Assembly (NCBI RefSeq): GCF_000156235.1
Contig: NZ_DS996805.1
Span: 1 to 64,000, forward strand
Length of the DNA stretch: 64,000 nucleotides
Reading direction: 5' to 3'
From: Pseudovibrio sp000156235
Lineage (GTDB): Bacteria > Pseudomonadota > Alphaproteobacteria > Rhizobiales > Stappiaceae
The notes beneath the pieces were generated by a model that was not told the origin of the DNA, did not search any database, and was given only the letters and a program-made list of their open reading frames with translations. The position numbers and the translations under genes are program-made. Positions 36,521-46,167 of the stretch are shown here, in pieces; position 1 is the stretch's first letter, and the number at the start of each line of letters is the position of its first letter.

Positions 36521-36997
36521 ATGGCCTTGCAGACGCAATCGCAGGATATAGAAAAAGACACGGCCGCGATTATTGATGTCCACGAACATCAGGAAGGGCC
36601 GCTCCTGCCTATCCTGCACGATGTGCAGGCGAAATTTGGTTATGTTCCCGAAGATGCGCTGTTGCAGATCGCTGATCGGTTGAACCTGAGCCGCGCCGAA
36701 GTTCACGGAACAATGAGTTTTTACCACGACTTTCGCACGGAGCCTGCCGGGCGCCATGTGCTGAAGGTTTGTCGTGCGGAAGCCTGCCAGTCTCTTGGCG
36801 GTGAGAAACTTGCTGAAGACATTCAAAGAGATCTTGGCATCAAATGGCATGAGACCACGCCTGACGGCAAGGTGACGCTGGAGCCCGTTTATTGCCTTGG
36901 CCTATGCTCCTGTGCGCCGGCTGCAATGATGGATGGCAATCTGCACGGGCGCCTTGATGAAGCTGCTGTGCTGAAGCTGGTTGAGGAGGTGAAGTGA
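36521..36997 (+). CDS. fdsG: NAD-dependent formate dehydrogenase gamma subunit (FdsG)
   Basis: A 158-residue thioredoxin-like [2Fe-2S] protein of the NuoE/HoxE type. The cluster ligands are in VCRAEACQSLGG and YCLGLCSCAPAAMMDG. FdsG passes electrons between the formate-oxidising subunit and the NADH-forming FdsB. The RBS GGAGGGAGG is very strong. Its stop overlaps the fdsB start (TGATG), showing translational coupling. Confidence 0.93.
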   Translation: MALQTQSQDIEKDTAAIIDVHEHQEGPLLPILHDVQAKFGYVPEDALLQIADRLNLSRAEVHGTMSFYHDFRTEPAGRHVLKVCRAEACQSLGGEKLAEDIQRDLGIKWHETTPDGKVTLEPVYCLGLCSCAPAAMMDGNLHGRLDEAAVLKLVEEVK

Positions 36998-38553
36998 TGG
37001 GTGCTGTCCTTTATGTTCCTTGCGATGCTGCGGCACTCGCTGTTGGTGCCGACCGGGTTGCCGATACGCTTGCGGAAGAGCTGAGCGCGCGTGGTGTTGA
37101 TGCGCAGATTGTCCGCAATGGCTCACGCGGTATGCATTGGCTGGAGCCGCTGGTTGAAGTTGAGACTGAGCGCGGCCGCATTGCTTACGGTCCGGTGACC
37201 CCGGCTGATGTTGCTGGCCTGCTGGATGCGGGGCTTTTGGAAGGCGCTGACCATGCTTTGTGCCATGGCCTGACTGAAGAGATGCCGTTTTTGAAGCGGC
37301 AGACGCGTCTGACCTTCTCCCGCTGTGGTATCACCGATCCGCTTTCTCTTGAGCATTACGAGGCGCATCACGGCTTCCTCGGCTTGAAGCGGGCTCTTGC
37401 GATGACGCCTGCTGAGATCGTGCAGGAGGTGACCGATAGTGGACTGCGTGGTCGTGGTGGTGCGGGTTTCCCGACTGGTATCAAGTGGAACACCGTTCTG
37501 AAGGTGCAAGGCGATCAGAAGTACATTGTCTGTAATGCTGATGAAGGTGACAGTGGCACGTTCTCAGACCGGATGATCATGGAGGGTGATCCTTTCGTCC
37601 TGATCGAAGGGATGGCGATTGCCGGGATCGCTGTCGGGGCGACGAAGGGGTATATCTACACCCGCTCTGAGTATCCGCATGCTATCGCCATTTTGCATGA
37701 TGCCATCCAGATTGCGCGCAAGGCCGGTATTCTTGGGCCTTCCGTCATGGGCTCAGAACACGCTTTTGATATGGAAGTGCGTGAAGGGGCTGGTGCTTAT
37801 GTGTGTGGTGAGGAAACGTCACTGCTGAACAGCCTTGAAGGCAAACGCGGAATCGTGCGTGCCAAGCCTCCGCTTCCGGCGATTGAAGGCCTGTTTGGCA
37901 AGCCGACTGTGGTCAACAACGTGATGTCTCTGGCGTCCGTGCCGATCATCATGGATCGGGGCGCGCGGTTCTATCGGGACTATGGTGTTGGGTATTCTCA
38001 CGGCACTATTCCAATTCAGCTGACCGGTAACATCAAGAACAGCGGCCTGTTTGAGACGGCTTTTGGCCTGACGCTGAACGAGCTGATCTATGACATTGGC
38101 GGAGGTACTTTGAGTGGCCGTCCAGTGAAAGCGGTTCAGGTTGGTGGTCCGCTGGGTGCTTACTTCCCGCCGTCCCTGTTTGACACGATCTTTGATTATG
38201 AGGCGTTTGTTGAGCGCAACGGCATGATTGGTCATGCGGGGATTGTGGTGTTTGATGACACAGTCGACATGCTCAAGCAGGCTCGGTTTGCCATGGAGTT
38301 CTGCGCCATTGAAAGCTGCGGCAAGTGTACGCCATGCCGTATCGGTTCTGTGCGCGGTGTGGAGGTGCTGGACCGGATTGCCAAAGGTGATCAGCCGGAG
38401 CAGCAGATTGAGCTGCTGACCGACCTTTGCGATACGATGAAGATGGGCTCGCTGTGTGCTCTTGGCGGGTTCGCTCCTTATCCTGTGATGAGCTCTTTGA
38501 CGCATTTTCCGCAGGATTTTCATGTAAAGCCATTAACAGACGCCGCGGAGTGA
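36997..38553 (+). CDS. fdsB: NAD-dependent formate dehydrogenase beta subunit (FdsB)
   Basis: This 518-residue diaphorase subunit combines an N-terminal thioredoxin-like domain (about residues 1-110) with a NuoF/HoxF-like core. It carries the NADH/FMN motif RGRGGAGFPTGIKW, NADEGDSGTFSDRM, GAYVCGEETSLLNSLEG and the [4Fe-4S] ligands ESCGKCTPCRIG. It reduces NAD with electrons from formate. Resemblance to complex I NuoF is expected, but the neighbours fdsG, fdsA and fdsD identify it as formate dehydrogenase. The ATG at 36997 is preferred over a GTG three bases earlier. Confidence 0.94.
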   Translation: MGAVLYVPCDAAALAVGADRVADTLAEELSARGVDAQIVRNGSRGMHWLEPLVEVETERGRIAYGPVTPADVAGLLDAGLLEGADHALCHGLTEEMPFLKRQTRLTFSRCGITDPLSLEHYEAHHGFLGLKRALAMTPAEIVQEVTDSGLRGRGGAGFPTGIKWNTVLKVQGDQKYIVCNADEGDSGTFSDRMIMEGDPFVLIEGMAIAGIAVGATKGYIYTRSEYPHAIAILHDAIQIARKAGILGPSVMGSEHAFDMEVREGAGAYVCGEETSLLNSLEGKRGIVRAKPPLPAIEGLFGKPTVVNNVMSLASVPIIMDRGARFYRDYGVGYSHGTIPIQLTGNIKNSGLFETAFGLTLNELIYDIGGGTLSGRPVKAVQVGGPLGAYFPPSLFDTIFDYEAFVERNGMIGHAGIVVFDDTVDMLKQARFAMEFCAIESCGKCTPCRIGSVRGVEVLDRIAKGDQPEQQIELLTDLCDTMKMGSLCALGGFAPYPVMSSLTHFPQDFHVKPLTDAAE

Positions 38554-38557
38554 ACCC

Positions 38558-41428
38558 ATGACCCTGATTAAAGAAACAGATTACGGCACTCCTCAATCGA
38601 CCTCTGAAAAGAACGTCACCATCAACGTTGACGGCTTTGATGTCACTGTGCCTGAGGGAACCTCGGTGATGCGGGCTTCCATGGAAGCTGGCATTCAGGT
38701 TCCAAAGCTTTGTGCAACAGATATGGTTGATGCATTCGGTTCCTGCCGTCTGTGTTTGGTGGAGATTGAAGGCCGCCGTGGAACACCTGCCTCCTGTACC
38801 ACGCTGGTGGAAGAGGGGATGCAGGTTCGTACGCAGACAGATCGTCTGAAAGGCCTGCGCCGCGGTGTGATGGAGCTTTACATCTCTGACCACCCGCTGG
38901 ACTGCCTGACCTGTGCCGCCAATGGTGACTGTGAACTGCAGGATATGGCTGGCGCTGTTGGTCTGCGTGACGTGCGCTATGAAGCGGATGGGCAGAACCA
39001 CTTCAAGATGCGTGATGGTGGCGGTGAGGTGAATGCCTGCTGGAAGCCGAAGGATGAGAGCAATCCATACTTCACCTATGATCCAGCCAAATGCATTGTT
39101 TGCTCACGCTGTGTACGTGCCTGTGAGGAAGTACAAGGCACGTTTGCGTTGACCATTACCGGGCGCGGTTTTGACTCTCGTGTGACCGCGGGCATGTCTG
39201 AGAGCTTCCTGGATTCTGAATGTGTGTCTTGCGGTGCCTGTGTGCAGGCCTGTCCGACAGGGACGCTTCAGGAGAAATCCGTGATCGATATCGGTCAGCC
39301 GGAACGCTCCGTTGTAACGACCTGTGCTTATTGTGGTGTTGGCTGCTCGTTCAAAGCGGAGATGCGTGGTGATGAGCTGGTGCGTATGGTGCCGTACAAA
39401 GACGGTAAAGCGAACCGGGGTCATTCCTGTGTGAAGGGTCGCTTTGCTTACGGGTATGCCGCCCACCAGGACCGTATTTTGAACCCGATGGTTCGTGACA
39501 GCATTGATCAGCCTTGGCGGGAAGTTTCCTGGGATGAGGCGCTGAGCTTTGCAGCGACCAAGATGAAGGGCATTCAGAAGCAGTACGGCAAAGAGGCTGT
39601 TGGGGTGATCACGTCTTCTCGCTGTACCAATGAAGAGACGTACCTGGTTCAGAAGCTGACCCGTGCGGTGTTTGAGAACAACAACACAGACACCTGTGCA
39701 CGCGTTTGTCACTCTCCAACCGGTTATGGTTTGGGGCAGACCTTTGGCACATCTGCGGGAACGCAGGACTTTGACAGTGTTGAGCACTCCGACGTGGTGA
39801 TGGTGATCGGGGCGAATCCGACTGACGGACACCCGGTGTTTGGCTCTCGCCTGAAGAAGCGTTTGCGTCAGGGCGCCAAGCTGATCGTGATTGATCCTCG
39901 CCGGACTGATCTGGTGAAGTCTCCGCATATCAAAGCCTCGCATCATCTGGCACTGCGTCCGGGCACAAACGTTGCCATTGTGACAGCATTGGCGCATGTG
40001 ATTGTGACTGAGGGCCTGTTTGATGAATCCTTCATTCAAGAGCGTTGTGAGTGGGATGAGTTTCAGGACTACGTTGAGTTCGTTTCTGACCCTGCCAACA
40101 GTCCAGAAGCGGTTGAGCTGCTGACCGGCGTTCCTGCTGAGGAAGTGCGCGGCGCGGCACGGCTTTATGCGCGTGGTGGTAATGGAGCGATCTATTACGG
40201 CCTTGGTGTGACAGAGCACAGTCAGGGTTCCACCACTGTGATCGGTATTGCCAACCTTGCGATGCTGACTGGTAACATTGGTAAGAAGGGCGTTGGGGTT
40301 AACCCGCTGCGCGGTCAGAACAACGTGCAGGGTTCCTGTGATATGGGATCTTTCCCGCACGAGCTGCCAGGCTATCGCCATGTGAAGAACGCTGATGTTC
40401 GCGATATCTATGAAAAGCAGTGGGGCGTGACCATCTCCGACGAGCCGGGTCTGCGTATTCCGAATATGCTGGATGCGGCTGTTGAGGGCACGTTCAAGGG
40501 CCTTTACGTGCAGGGGGAAGATATCCTGCAGTCGGATCCGGACACCAAGCATGTTGCGGCTGGTCTTGCGGCCATGGAATGCGTGATTGTTCATGACCTG
40601 TTTTTGAATGAGACCGCGAACTATGCGCATGTGTTCCTGCCGGGTTCCACTTTCCTTGAGAAAGATGGCACGTTCACAAACGCTGAGCGCCGGATCAACC
40701 GGGTGCGTAAGGTGATGGCACCGCGCAATGGCTATGCTGACTGGGAAGTTACGCAGCTGCTGGCCAATGCCATGGGTGCGAACTGGACCTACACTCATCC
40801 TTCACAAATTATGGAAGAGATTGCGGCGACCACTCCAAGCTTTGCCAATGTGACTTATGACCTTCTTGAAGAGAAGGGATCTGTTCAATGGCCGTGTAAC
40901 GAAGCGAAGCCGGAAGGCACGCCAACGATGCACCTTGATGGGTTTGTTCGTGGTAAGGGCCGTTTCATTCGTACCGACTATGTGGCGACAGATGAGCGAA
41001 CCGGACCTCGTTTCCCGCTTCTGCTGACCACTGGCCGTATCCTGAGCCAGTACAATGTGGGTGCACAGACACGGCGTACGGACAACGTGGTTTGGCATGA
41101 AGAGGATCTGCTTGAGATCCATCCGCATGATGCTGAACTGCGCGGTATCAAGGATGGAGACTGGATCAAGCTTATGAGCCGTTCCGGTGAAACCAGCTTG
41201 CGGGCGAATGTGACGGACCGTGTGTCGACGGGTGTTGTGTACACCACGTTCCACCATCCAACGACACAGGCCAACGTGGTGACCACCGATTATTCTGACT
41301 GGGCTACCAACTGTCCAGAGTACAAGGTGACAGCGGTTCAGGTTTCTCTTTCTAACGGTCAGACAGACTGGCAGGAAGAGTATCAGGAGCATGCCGCGCG
41401 TTCACGGCGGATTGAGGCTGCTGAATAA
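38558..41428 (+). CDS. fdsA: NAD-dependent formate dehydrogenase catalytic alpha subunit (FdsA)
   Basis: A 956-residue molybdopterin enzyme that oxidises formate to CO2. In order it shows a [2Fe-2S] domain (LCATDMVDAFGSCRLCLVEI), a His-Cys cluster (SDHPLDCLTCAANGDCELQ), two ferredoxin-like clusters (CIVCSRCVRACEE, CVSCGACVQACPTGT), the proximal [4Fe-4S] motif CAYCGVGCSF, and the bis-MGD catalytic domain with active-site Cys C384 in CARVCHSPTGYGLG. Cysteine rather than selenocysteine is encoded. The C-terminal molydopterin-binding domain is complete. It is part of an O2-tolerant Fds-type complex. It starts five bases after the fdsB stop. Confidence 0.95.
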   Translation: MTLIKETDYGTPQSTSEKNVTINVDGFDVTVPEGTSVMRASMEAGIQVPKLCATDMVDAFGSCRLCLVEIEGRRGTPASCTTLVEEGMQVRTQTDRLKGLRRGVMELYISDHPLDCLTCAANGDCELQDMAGAVGLRDVRYEADGQNHFKMRDGGGEVNACWKPKDESNPYFTYDPAKCIVCSRCVRACEEVQGTFALTITGRGFDSRVTAGMSESFLDSECVSCGACVQACPTGTLQEKSVIDIGQPERSVVTTCAYCGVGCSFKAEMRGDELVRMVPYKDGKANRGHSCVKGRFAYGYAAHQDRILNPMVRDSIDQPWREVSWDEALSFAATKMKGIQKQYGKEAVGVITSSRCTNEETYLVQKLTRAVFENNNTDTCARVCHSPTGYGLGQTFGTSAGTQDFDSVEHSDVVMVIGANPTDGHPVFGSRLKKRLRQGAKLIVIDPRRTDLVKSPHIKASHHLALRPGTNVAIVTALAHVIVTEGLFDESFIQERCEWDEFQDYVEFVSDPANSPEAVELLTGVPAEEVRGAARLYARGGNGAIYYGLGVTEHSQGSTTVIGIANLAMLTGNIGKKGVGVNPLRGQNNVQGSCDMGSFPHELPGYRHVKNADVRDIYEKQWGVTISDEPGLRIPNMLDAAVEGTFKGLYVQGEDILQSDPDTKHVAAGLAAMECVIVHDLFLNETANYAHVFLPGSTFLEKDGTFTNAERRINRVRKVMAPRNGYADWEVTQLLANAMGANWTYTHPSQIMEEIAATTPSFANVTYDLLEEKGSVQWPCNEAKPEGTPTMHLDGFVRGKGRFIRTDYVATDERTGPRFPLLLTTGRILSQYNVGAQTRRTDNVVWHEEDLLEIHPHDAELRGIKDGDWIKLMSRSGETSLRANVTDRVSTGVVYTTFHHPTTQANVVTTDYSDWATNCPEYKVTAVQVSLSNGQTDWQEEYQEHAARSRRIEAAE

Positions 41429-41528
41429 ACGGGCCGACGCTGGGCTGTATGGGTGCTGGTGATTTATCTGGCGCTTATGCAGTCCATGCTCATAGGAACA
41501 AAGATTTAAAAGGGAGGAGAGCTGGAGC

Positions 41529-41747
41529 ATGGCGCCAGAAAAGCTCACCTACATGGCAAACCAGATCGCAAGCTTCTTCAAGCATAAACCGCATGATGAA
41601 GCCGTTGAAGGCATTGCCAATCACATCAATGATTTCTGGGAGCCGCGGATGCGGTTGCAGCTGTTTGATATTGTGAAGGATGGCGGAGAGGGGCTCAATC
41701 CGCTGGTGGTTGAAGCCGAACCTTCCATTCGCAGGCCTGCGCAGTAA
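41529..41747 (+). CDS. fdsD: Formate dehydrogenase delta subunit (FdsD)
   Basis: A 72-residue protein with the FdsD pattern KLTYMANQIASFFKHKPHDE, followed by AVEGIANHINDFWEPRMR. FdsD is a small subunit of soluble NAD-dependent formate dehydrogenases. It lies 100 bases after fdsA with a strong RBS (GGGAGGAGAG). In many fds operons fdsC (an FdhD-type cofactor sulfuration chaperone) lies between fdsA and fdsD; here that gap is too short for it. Confidence 0.88.
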   Translation: MAPEKLTYMANQIASFFKHKPHDEAVEGIANHINDFWEPRMRLQLFDIVKDGGEGLNPLVVEAEPSIRRPAQ

Positions 41748-41771
41748 GCTATTGGGTTTTTTAGAATTAAG

Positions 41772-41819
41772 CGCTGCACGCTGCCGGATACTTCCGAGCG
41801 CGTGCAGCGTTTTTTGTTT
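41772..41819. terminator. Bidirectional terminator after fdsD
   Basis: CGCTGCACGC (41772-41781) pairs perfectly with GCGTGCAGCG (41800-41809), followed by a T run. It separates fdsD from the convergent enoyl-CoA hydratase gene. Confidence 0.88.
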
Positions 41820-41821
41820 GC

Positions 41822-42619
41822 TTACTTCATCTTTGCCATGAAGGCATGCACGGCTTCCAGATGCTCAGGCTCATTGTGGCTCATGCCCTGGAAACAGGCG
41901 GAGAGATCGAGGAAGTCTTTGAGCTCGGTACGCTGGGCCATCTTCAGGAGGCGCTTGGTAAGACGGGTGGCCTTTGGTGGCTGAGAGGCGAACTGCATGG
42001 CCATTTTGTTGGCCTCATTCATCAGTTCTTCTGGCTCATAGACATCCAGTACGAGGCCATATTCTTTGGCTTGCTCGGCATTGATAACACGGCCTGACAG
42101 TGTGAGTTCAGCTGCGCGCTGGTAGCCGATCAGACGCTGCATGAACCATGCGCCGCCGTCGCCTGGAATGATGCCGAGATTGAGGAAGGTTTCGCCGAAC
42201 TTGGCTTTGGTGGAGGCCAGACGAATGTCGCACATGTTGGCAAGATCAAAGCCAGCACCGATGGCTGGGCCATTGATGGCGGCGATGATGGGCACTTCCA
42301 CGTTTTGCAGAGCGAGCGGGATGCGCTGGATGCCACGGCGGTAGTGATTTTCAACCTCAGCAACATTGCCAGCAAAGTCGCCGCCGCGCTCGGCCATGTC
42401 CTTGATGTTGCCACCGGAGGAGAAAGCAGATCCTGCTCCGGTGAGGAGGAGGACAGAGACATCGGGGCAGGTGTTCACCCACTCCGCAGTTGCAACTATG
42501 TCGTCAATGAGGGCTGATCCCGTCAGAGCGTTGCGCAGGTCGTGACGGTTCATGGTCAATGTCGCGACGCGGTTTTCAAGCGTCAGAGTTGCATCGGTGA
42601 GACTTGGCAGATCTGTCAT
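41822..42619 (-). CDS. Enoyl-CoA hydratase/isomerase family protein
   Basis: A 265-residue crotonase-fold enzyme. The oxyanion-hole segments are TGAGSAFSSGGNIKDMAER and AAINGPAIGAGFDLANMCD; the catalytic Glu position is likely in KFGETFLNLGIIPGDGGAW. The DXX-type residue context suits a hydratase but cannot distinguish hydratase, isomerase or hydrolase. It is the last gene of a minus-strand set with a nitrilase-family enzyme and an RpiR regulator. The ATG at 42619 has GGAGGGG eight bases upstream. Confidence 0.87.
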   Translation of the reverse strand: MTDLPSLTDATLTLENRVATLTMNRHDLRNALTGSALIDDIVATAEWVNTCPDVSVLLLTGAGSAFSSGGNIKDMAERGGDFAGNVAEVENHYRRGIQRIPLALQNVEVPIIAAINGPAIGAGFDLANMCDIRLASTKAKFGETFLNLGIIPGDGGAWFMQRLIGYQRAAELTLSGRVINAEQAKEYGLVLDVYEPEELMNEANKMAMQFASQPPKATRLTKRLLKMAQRTELKDFLDLSACFQGMSHNEPEHLEAVHAFMAKMK

Positions 42620-42758
42620 AGTGTGTTTCCCCTCCAGAAAAATGTAGTGCTGCGAGCCCTTGAGTGCGATTTCCAATCAACTGAAATTCAAAGGAAATCG
42701 CTGTGCTTCGCATTCTTGCGGGTGATACTAGAGGGAAAACTTGCGGGAGCAGAGATAG

Positions 42759-43610
42759 CTATTGGTTGAGGAGCTCAGGTTCCTGATGCTGCAACCTGGC
42801 GTAGTCCTTCAGCAGGTCTTTGCGGAAGGTGTAATCTTCGCGCACCTGATCCAGCGTTGCTGTGTCCAGCTCGATGCTTGCAAAATGCTCGTCTGTCTGC
42901 GGGAAGGAGACACGTGGTGTGTTCTCGTCTGTCCATGGTGGGCAGAAGGTGGAGTTGCCAAAGTTCTCGCCAGCGCGGTTGAGGCTGAGGAAGAAGATTT
43001 GGCTCTCCAGAGCTCTGGTGACCACAAAATCGTGCCAGCTGAAGAAGCTTTCATCACGGGCATAAGCGCCGCTGTGCAGGATGAGATCTACGCCATGCTG
43101 CAGGGCCAGAGTGCGGCTCAACTCTGGAATGCGGATGTCGTAGCAGATGATTGGTGCGACTTTCACACCCTTTACGGAGAAGGAGAAGAGGTGATCACCT
43201 TTCTCGAAATACTCTTTCTCCATGGAGGCACCATACTGGCAGATGTGGAGCTTGTCGTAGTAACCGATCACAGAGCCATCAGGTCCAACGGCAACCTGAG
43301 AGATCTTGAAGTGATCCTGTGACTTGCGCGGCATGCCAAAGACGATGGTGGTGTTGTGTTCTTTTGCTAGTGCGCCGAATGCTTTGACGGATGGACCATT
43401 CAGGTCTTCCGCCAGTACACTCAGTTCGGCAAAGGCTGCTCTGGAGTAGTCGACGGTGGAAAGCTCAGGCAAAACAACCAGATCATGCGGTTTTGCGGTG
43501 AGTTGCTGATGCAACTTGGCGGTCACGACGCGCAGATGCGCATCTCTTTCCTCTGCTGTTGTCATCGCAGGGATGTTGATCTGTCCGGCAAGGAGACTGA
43601 GCTTTGTCAT
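42759..43610 (-). CDS. Carbon-nitrogen hydrolase (nitrilase superfamily)
   Basis: A 283-residue amidohydrolase-type nitrilase superfamily protein. The Glu-Lys-Cys triad is visible as E49 in VVLPELST, K120 in YYDKLHICQYG and C156 in IICYDIRIPEL. The length and fold suit aliphatic amidases or omega-amidases rather than true nitrilases. It sits 24 bases after the RpiR gene on the minus strand and 139 bases before the enoyl-CoA hydratase gene. The local substrate is unknown; an amide taken up by the neighbouring TRAP transporter is a reasonable guess. Confidence 0.87.
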   Translation of the reverse strand: MTKLSLLAGQINIPAMTTAEERDAHLRVVTAKLHQQLTAKPHDLVVLPELSTVDYSRAAFAELSVLAEDLNGPSVKAFGALAKEHNTTIVFGMPRKSQDHFKISQVAVGPDGSVIGYYDKLHICQYGASMEKEYFEKGDHLFSFSVKGVKVAPIICYDIRIPELSRTLALQHGVDLILHSGAYARDESFFSWHDFVVTRALESQIFFLSLNRAGENFGNSTFCPPWTDENTPRVSFPQTDEHFASIELDTATLDQVREDYTFRKDLLKDYARLQHQEPELLNQ

Positions 43611-43634
43611 ATAGTATTCCGAGTTCTTATTGGC

Positions 43635-44513
43635 TTATTGGTCTGGCCAGTATTCGCCGAGTTCATTGCGGCAACGTTCCAGCCTTGTGATGTTATCGAT
43701 AACGACCTGTCCGCTGTCTGCCACCAGAAAGCCGAGGATCATTTCAAGCAGGGCTGCTGTTGCAACGTAGCTTTCAAAGAAATGCGGGCTCTGGACTGGT
43801 GTGAGCAGGAGGTCGGTTGAATAGGTGGCAAGTGGTGAGGTGCGGGTATCGGTGATCCCGATGACTTTTGCGCCCACTTCATAGGCTCGCTTTGCCACGA
43901 GCACGGTGTCTGCGGCGCACGGGTTCAGGGAGATTGCAACGACCACGTCGTCGGCATTGATGTACTCGACCTGATCTGCGATCTCGCCGTTTCTGCGATT
44001 GATAAGGCGCCAGTTGCGAAAGCACATGGAGGCGACGTAATGGAGATAGTTCGCCAGTGAATGAGAGGCGTGCATGCCTACGACAACCACGTTTCGCGCG
44101 GTTGCTAGCGACGAGATGATCTGCTGCAGGTGGTCGCGATCGATGGTGTCAAAGAGGTGTTTCAGGTTGCCGATGGCAGCGCTTTTGAAGCTTTGTAGTG
44201 AGGCTTCAATGTCAGACGTGCCGTGTGTGGCCTGAAGTTCACCTGCGCGGGACGGGTAGTTGGAGGAGAAATCCTCAAACCCGCCGCGATAGACATCGCG
44301 CATCGCGTTGTAGGTGTCGAACTCCAATGACTTTGCGAGCCGGTTCATTGTTGGGGGAGGGACTTCCGCACGGGCTGCGACCTGACGCATGGAGAGTGTT
44401 GCAACGTCACTTGGATACTCCAGCACATAAGCCGCGCTCTTCTTGAGCTGCTTGCTTAAGTTCGGATAGGCCTTCGTGAGTTGATCGATCGTCTCCTGAT
44501 AGCTTTTCGTCAT
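43635..44513 (-). CDS. RpiR/MurR-family transcriptional regulator
   Basis: A 292-residue regulator with an N-terminal RpiR helix-turn-helix (KKSAAYVLEYPSDVATLSMR, QVAARAEVPPPTMNRLAKSL) and a C-terminal SIS domain (VVVVGMHASHSLANYLHY, ADDVVVAISLNPCAADTV, VIGITDTRTSPLA) that binds phosphosugars in most relatives. It heads a minus-strand set and is divergent from a TRAP operon, so it likely controls both. Absence of obvious sugar enzymes suggests a different effector. The ATG at 44513 has GGAGGGG upstream. Confidence 0.88.
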   Translation of the reverse strand: MTKSYQETIDQLTKAYPNLSKQLKKSAAYVLEYPSDVATLSMRQVAARAEVPPPTMNRLAKSLEFDTYNAMRDVYRGGFEDFSSNYPSRAGELQATHGTSDIEASLQSFKSAAIGNLKHLFDTIDRDHLQQIISSLATARNVVVVGMHASHSLANYLHYVASMCFRNWRLINRRNGEIADQVEYINADDVVVAISLNPCAADTVLVAKRAYEVGAKVIGITDTRTSPLATYSTDLLLTPVQSPHFFESYVATAALLEMILGFLVADSGQVVIDNITRLERCRNELGEYWPDQ

Positions 44514-45118
44514 AGTTTCCCCTCCCAAACGAATCATTGTTTCAAAAATTTCGACCCAAATGGATCAAATGTATCAGTCGCTCTGAATTATCGTTTTTTG
44601 TGTGGAGCGCTTCTGCAATTGCGATGTTCCTCTCGATTTTGAACCGATATAAATTTGATATATCAGTGTCTTTTTTTCATGCAGAAAATTGCTGCTGCCA
44701 TTTGGTTTGCCTAAAACCCTATAATTTGAAGAGCTTTCCGCCCAAAATTTCTTCAAATTCAGTAGATATGACTAGTTCATAAGGTGACAAATGGTCAATA
44801 GTGAAAAAAATATGGATCATTTGAATTATATCTAGTATGTTTCCCGAGTTAGTAAAAGTATGCATGCGAAACGCACTGCGCTTTATTGCCAGTTCTTCGC
44901 ATCTATTCGGGCAAAAGGGGACAAGCACTTACGAGGACATCACTCATCAAGAACAATGAAAGATGTTTTCGGTCGCGGCCCCTGAGCTGTAGCAATCTAA
45001 AAAATCTTAAGCGATCCGGTCCGGTGCAAATCGTCGTGTCGCGAGAGGCGTAATCGGCCATCCGGGAGCCAATGATAAGCAATAGATGCATATCTGGATG
45101 GTTATTAGGGAGACAAGA
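44514..45118. promoter_or_regulatory. Divergent promoter region of the RpiR set and second TRAP operon
   Basis: This 605-base region is AT-rich and holds no supported gene. Near the RpiR start it contains GTTTCAAAAATTTCG-like words (about 44540-44555) of the GAAA/TTTC type bound by some RpiR regulators. No clear promoter consensus can be assigned. Its length leaves room for a small RNA, but no structure stands out. Confidence 0.35.
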
Positions 45119-46153
45119 ATGAACAAACCTAGCCTTAAATCTGTATCAAAGGGTTTCCGTCGCGTTCTGAGCGTAGGTGCAGCAAGCGCAGTTGCTTTGA
45201 CACTGGCTTCTTCAGTTTACGCAGCTGACCTGCGTTTGAAAATTGCTGGTACGGTTCCTGTCGATCACGAAGGCACTAAAATGCTGAAGCAGATCGAAAA
45301 GGAAATTGAGGCTGCAGATGTTGGACTGAAAGTTTCTGTCTTCCCTGCAAGCCAGCTCGGTTCCGGTGAGTCTCTGGTTGAAGATACCATCCGCGGTAAC
45401 GTGGACTTTGTGATGGCGTTCATCTACTCCCACAAAGACCCAGTGCTCGACATCATGTCCATGCCTTACCTGTTTACCAGCTGGGATGATCTGGAAAACG
45501 TGATGTTGAACCCAGAGTCCGAGTACAACAAGATCATCAACGAGCGTCTTGAAAAACTCGGCCTGAAGCTGTTCAACCACAACCCAGAAGGTTTTGTTGG
45601 CGTTGTTGCGAACAAGAAGCCTGAAGACTACGCTGGCTTTGGCGACAAAGGCATGAACATCCGCGTTTGGTCTTCTGCTGTTGTTAAAGACATGGCTGAA
45701 ACACTGGGCTACAACACCACCACCATGGCTTGGGGTGACATGTTCCCAGCAATGCAGTCCGGTATTGTTGATGGTACCCTGTGCTGCACCAAGCAGGCTG
45801 CTTACACCATCTTCGCAAAATCCAACGTTGGTAAGTACTTCGTAGAGTACAACGCGATCTCTGAAATCAACTCTTTCTACGGTTCCATGAAAACCTGGAA
45901 CAAGATGAACGACGAGCAGAAAGCTGTTGTGAAAGCTGCGTTTGACAAAGCTTCCAAGCAGTACTTCCAGTTCAACAAAGAGAACGATGCGAACTTCAAG
46001 CAGAAACTCGTAGACTCCGGTTATGAAATCCTGAGCTTCACCCCAGAACAGGAACAGGCTCTGGCTGAGCGTGTTCGTGAGCAGGTTTGGCCTGCAATGG
46101 CTGAAGTTGTTGGTCAGGACACCATTGACCGTCTGAAGAAAGACTTCAAATAA
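45119..46153 (+). CDS. TRAP transporter solute-binding protein (DctP), second system
   Basis: A 344-residue periplasmic protein with a signal peptide (about residues 1-36, ending ASSVYA-A). Family features are VSVFPASQLGSGESLVEDT, the conserved binding Arg in DKGMNIRVWSSAVV, and WGDMFPAMQSGIVDGTLCC. It is distinct from the SQ-cluster binding protein; the ligand is unknown. AGGGAGA precedes the ATG at 45119. A strong hairpin separates it from dctQ, a common way to express the binding protein more than the permease. Confidence 0.9.
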   Translation: MNKPSLKSVSKGFRRVLSVGAASAVALTLASSVYAADLRLKIAGTVPVDHEGTKMLKQIEKEIEAADVGLKVSVFPASQLGSGESLVEDTIRGNVDFVMAFIYSHKDPVLDIMSMPYLFTSWDDLENVMLNPESEYNKIINERLEKLGLKLFNHNPEGFVGVVANKKPEDYAGFGDKGMNIRVWSSAVVKDMAETLGYNTTTMAWGDMFPAMQSGIVDGTLCCTKQAAYTIFAKSNVGKYFVEYNAISEINSFYGSMKTWNKMNDEQKAVVKAAFDKASKQYFQFNKENDANFKQKLVDSGYEILSFTPEQEQALAERVREQVWPAMAEVVGQDTIDRLKKDFK

Positions 46154-46167
46154 GCCCTTCTCTTCGA

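Noticed and set aside
39104..40798. Long open frame (564 codons) on the minus strand inside fdsA
   Set aside because: The plus strand encodes FdsA with all cluster and cofactor motifs. The minus-strand frame has no recognisable domain and arises from codon bias.
36521..41428. Reading fdsGBA as complex I (NuoE/F/G) genes or a hydrogenase module
   Set aside because: FdsA carries the bis-MGD catalytic domain with the formate dehydrogenase active-site Cys, and fdsD follows. No other nuo or hox genes are present.
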